From positions 43,258 to 107,257 of the forward strand of contig DPXQ01000105.1 in assembly GCA_003527225.1 (NCBI GenBank): a stretch of 64,000 nt of DNA, read 5' to 3'. The notes beneath the pieces are model-generated. The model worked only from the letters and a program-made list of their open reading frames with translations, did not search any database and was not told the DNA's origin. A program made the translations under genes and the position numbers. This DNA is from Rhizobium sp. Lineage in GTDB: Bacteria; Pseudomonadota; Alphaproteobacteria; Rhizobiales; Rhizobiaceae. Shown piece by piece: positions 63,791-64,000 of the stretch; the stretch's first letter is position 1; each line of letters opens with the position of its first letter.

Positions 63791-63955
63791 CGGCGCCTGA
63801 AGAACGTTCTGCCGCGGGATACGTTGCGTATTCCGCGGCAATTGTATTAAGAGACCACCAAAATGAAGCGCAGATCGCGCTTTTGGCTCAGGTCTGGCCG
63901 GCGCGGACAGGCATCCAGCGAGCAGGTCTTCCGGAAACGTTGTCACAGGTTTCTT

Positions 63956-64000
63956 ATGTTTAGTTTTCTTCTGCGGCGGCTTGCCGTGCTGATCCCGACA
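63956..64000 (+). CDS. dppB: Dipeptide ABC transporter permease, N-terminal fragment
   Basis: The first 15 codons (MFSFLLRRLAVLIPT) match the conserved start of DppB permeases, a short hydrophobic helix after a basic pair. The gene continues beyond the window. Its position after dppA supports the assignment. Confidence 0.8.
   Translation, partial: MFSFLLRRLAVLIPT

Noticed and set aside
61769..63946. A 725-codon open frame on the minus strand across dppA
   Set aside because: It is antisense to dppA, whose signal peptide and family motifs are clear. Its translation resembles no family and is rich in Arg, Val and Leu, as expected from the reverse of high-GC codons.

Overview
The window is chromosomal-type DNA from an alphaproteobacterium, most likely a member of the Rhizobiaceae (Rhizobium/Ensifer/Shinella/Agrobacterium relatives). 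The main evidence is the conserved block rplU-rpmA, two GNAT acetyltransferases, obgE-proB-proA-nadD-rsfS-rlmH, an EnvC-like protein, ctpA, a divergent polysaccharide deacetylase and rppH. An RpoH2-type sigma factor behind an EcfG-type promoter, the alphaproteobacterial SOS box and the leuD/leuB neighbourhood agree. No complete mobile element, prophage or CRISPR array was seen.

Layout. 1-5.6 kb: an SbmA/YddA-like exporter with a degenerate ATPase domain, then a TPP riboswitch and the thiamine importer thiBPQ. 5.9-14.4 kb: M48 peptidase lipoprotein, rpoH, PAP2 phosphatase, leuB/leuD and small conserved genes. 14.5-20.3 kb: the SOS mutagenesis operon imuA-imuB-dnaE2 behind a LexA box. 20.4-33.7 kb: Bfd-like ferredoxin and the housekeeping block named above, on the minus strand. 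34.0-42.1 kb: tRNA-Ser(CGA), a dead IS481-type remnant, then a leucine/isovalerate degradation cluster (ivd, a TetR-type regulator, mccB, enoyl-CoA hydratase, mccA, HMG-CoA lyase). 42.3-50 kb: accessory genes, namely a methyltransferase divergent from a GGDEF-EAL protein, a DUF4239 membrane protein, a patatin-like lipoprotein, an SDR and a cupin.

50.1-54.8 kb: a second TPP riboswitch and the thiamine biosynthesis operon thiC-thiO-thiS-thiG-thiE, visibly richer in G/C-ending codons than its surroundings. 54.9-60.9 kb: a complete second rotary ATPase operon of the N-type (atpD-C-Q-B-E-F-A-G). It lacks atpR, and its c-subunit has Met where Na+-binding rings carry Gln or Glu. An FNR/FixK-like site sits upstream. 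61-64 kb: a YigZ-family protein and the start of a dpp-type peptide ABC transporter operon.

The two riboswitches tie thiamine uptake and synthesis to one signal although they lie 48 kb apart. The leucine cluster looks like a regulated catabolic unit, with a palindrome on the -10 element of a strong promoter. The most unusual items are the N-type ATPase variant with its predicted oxygen-responsive control, and the transporter whose ATPase motifs have all decayed.
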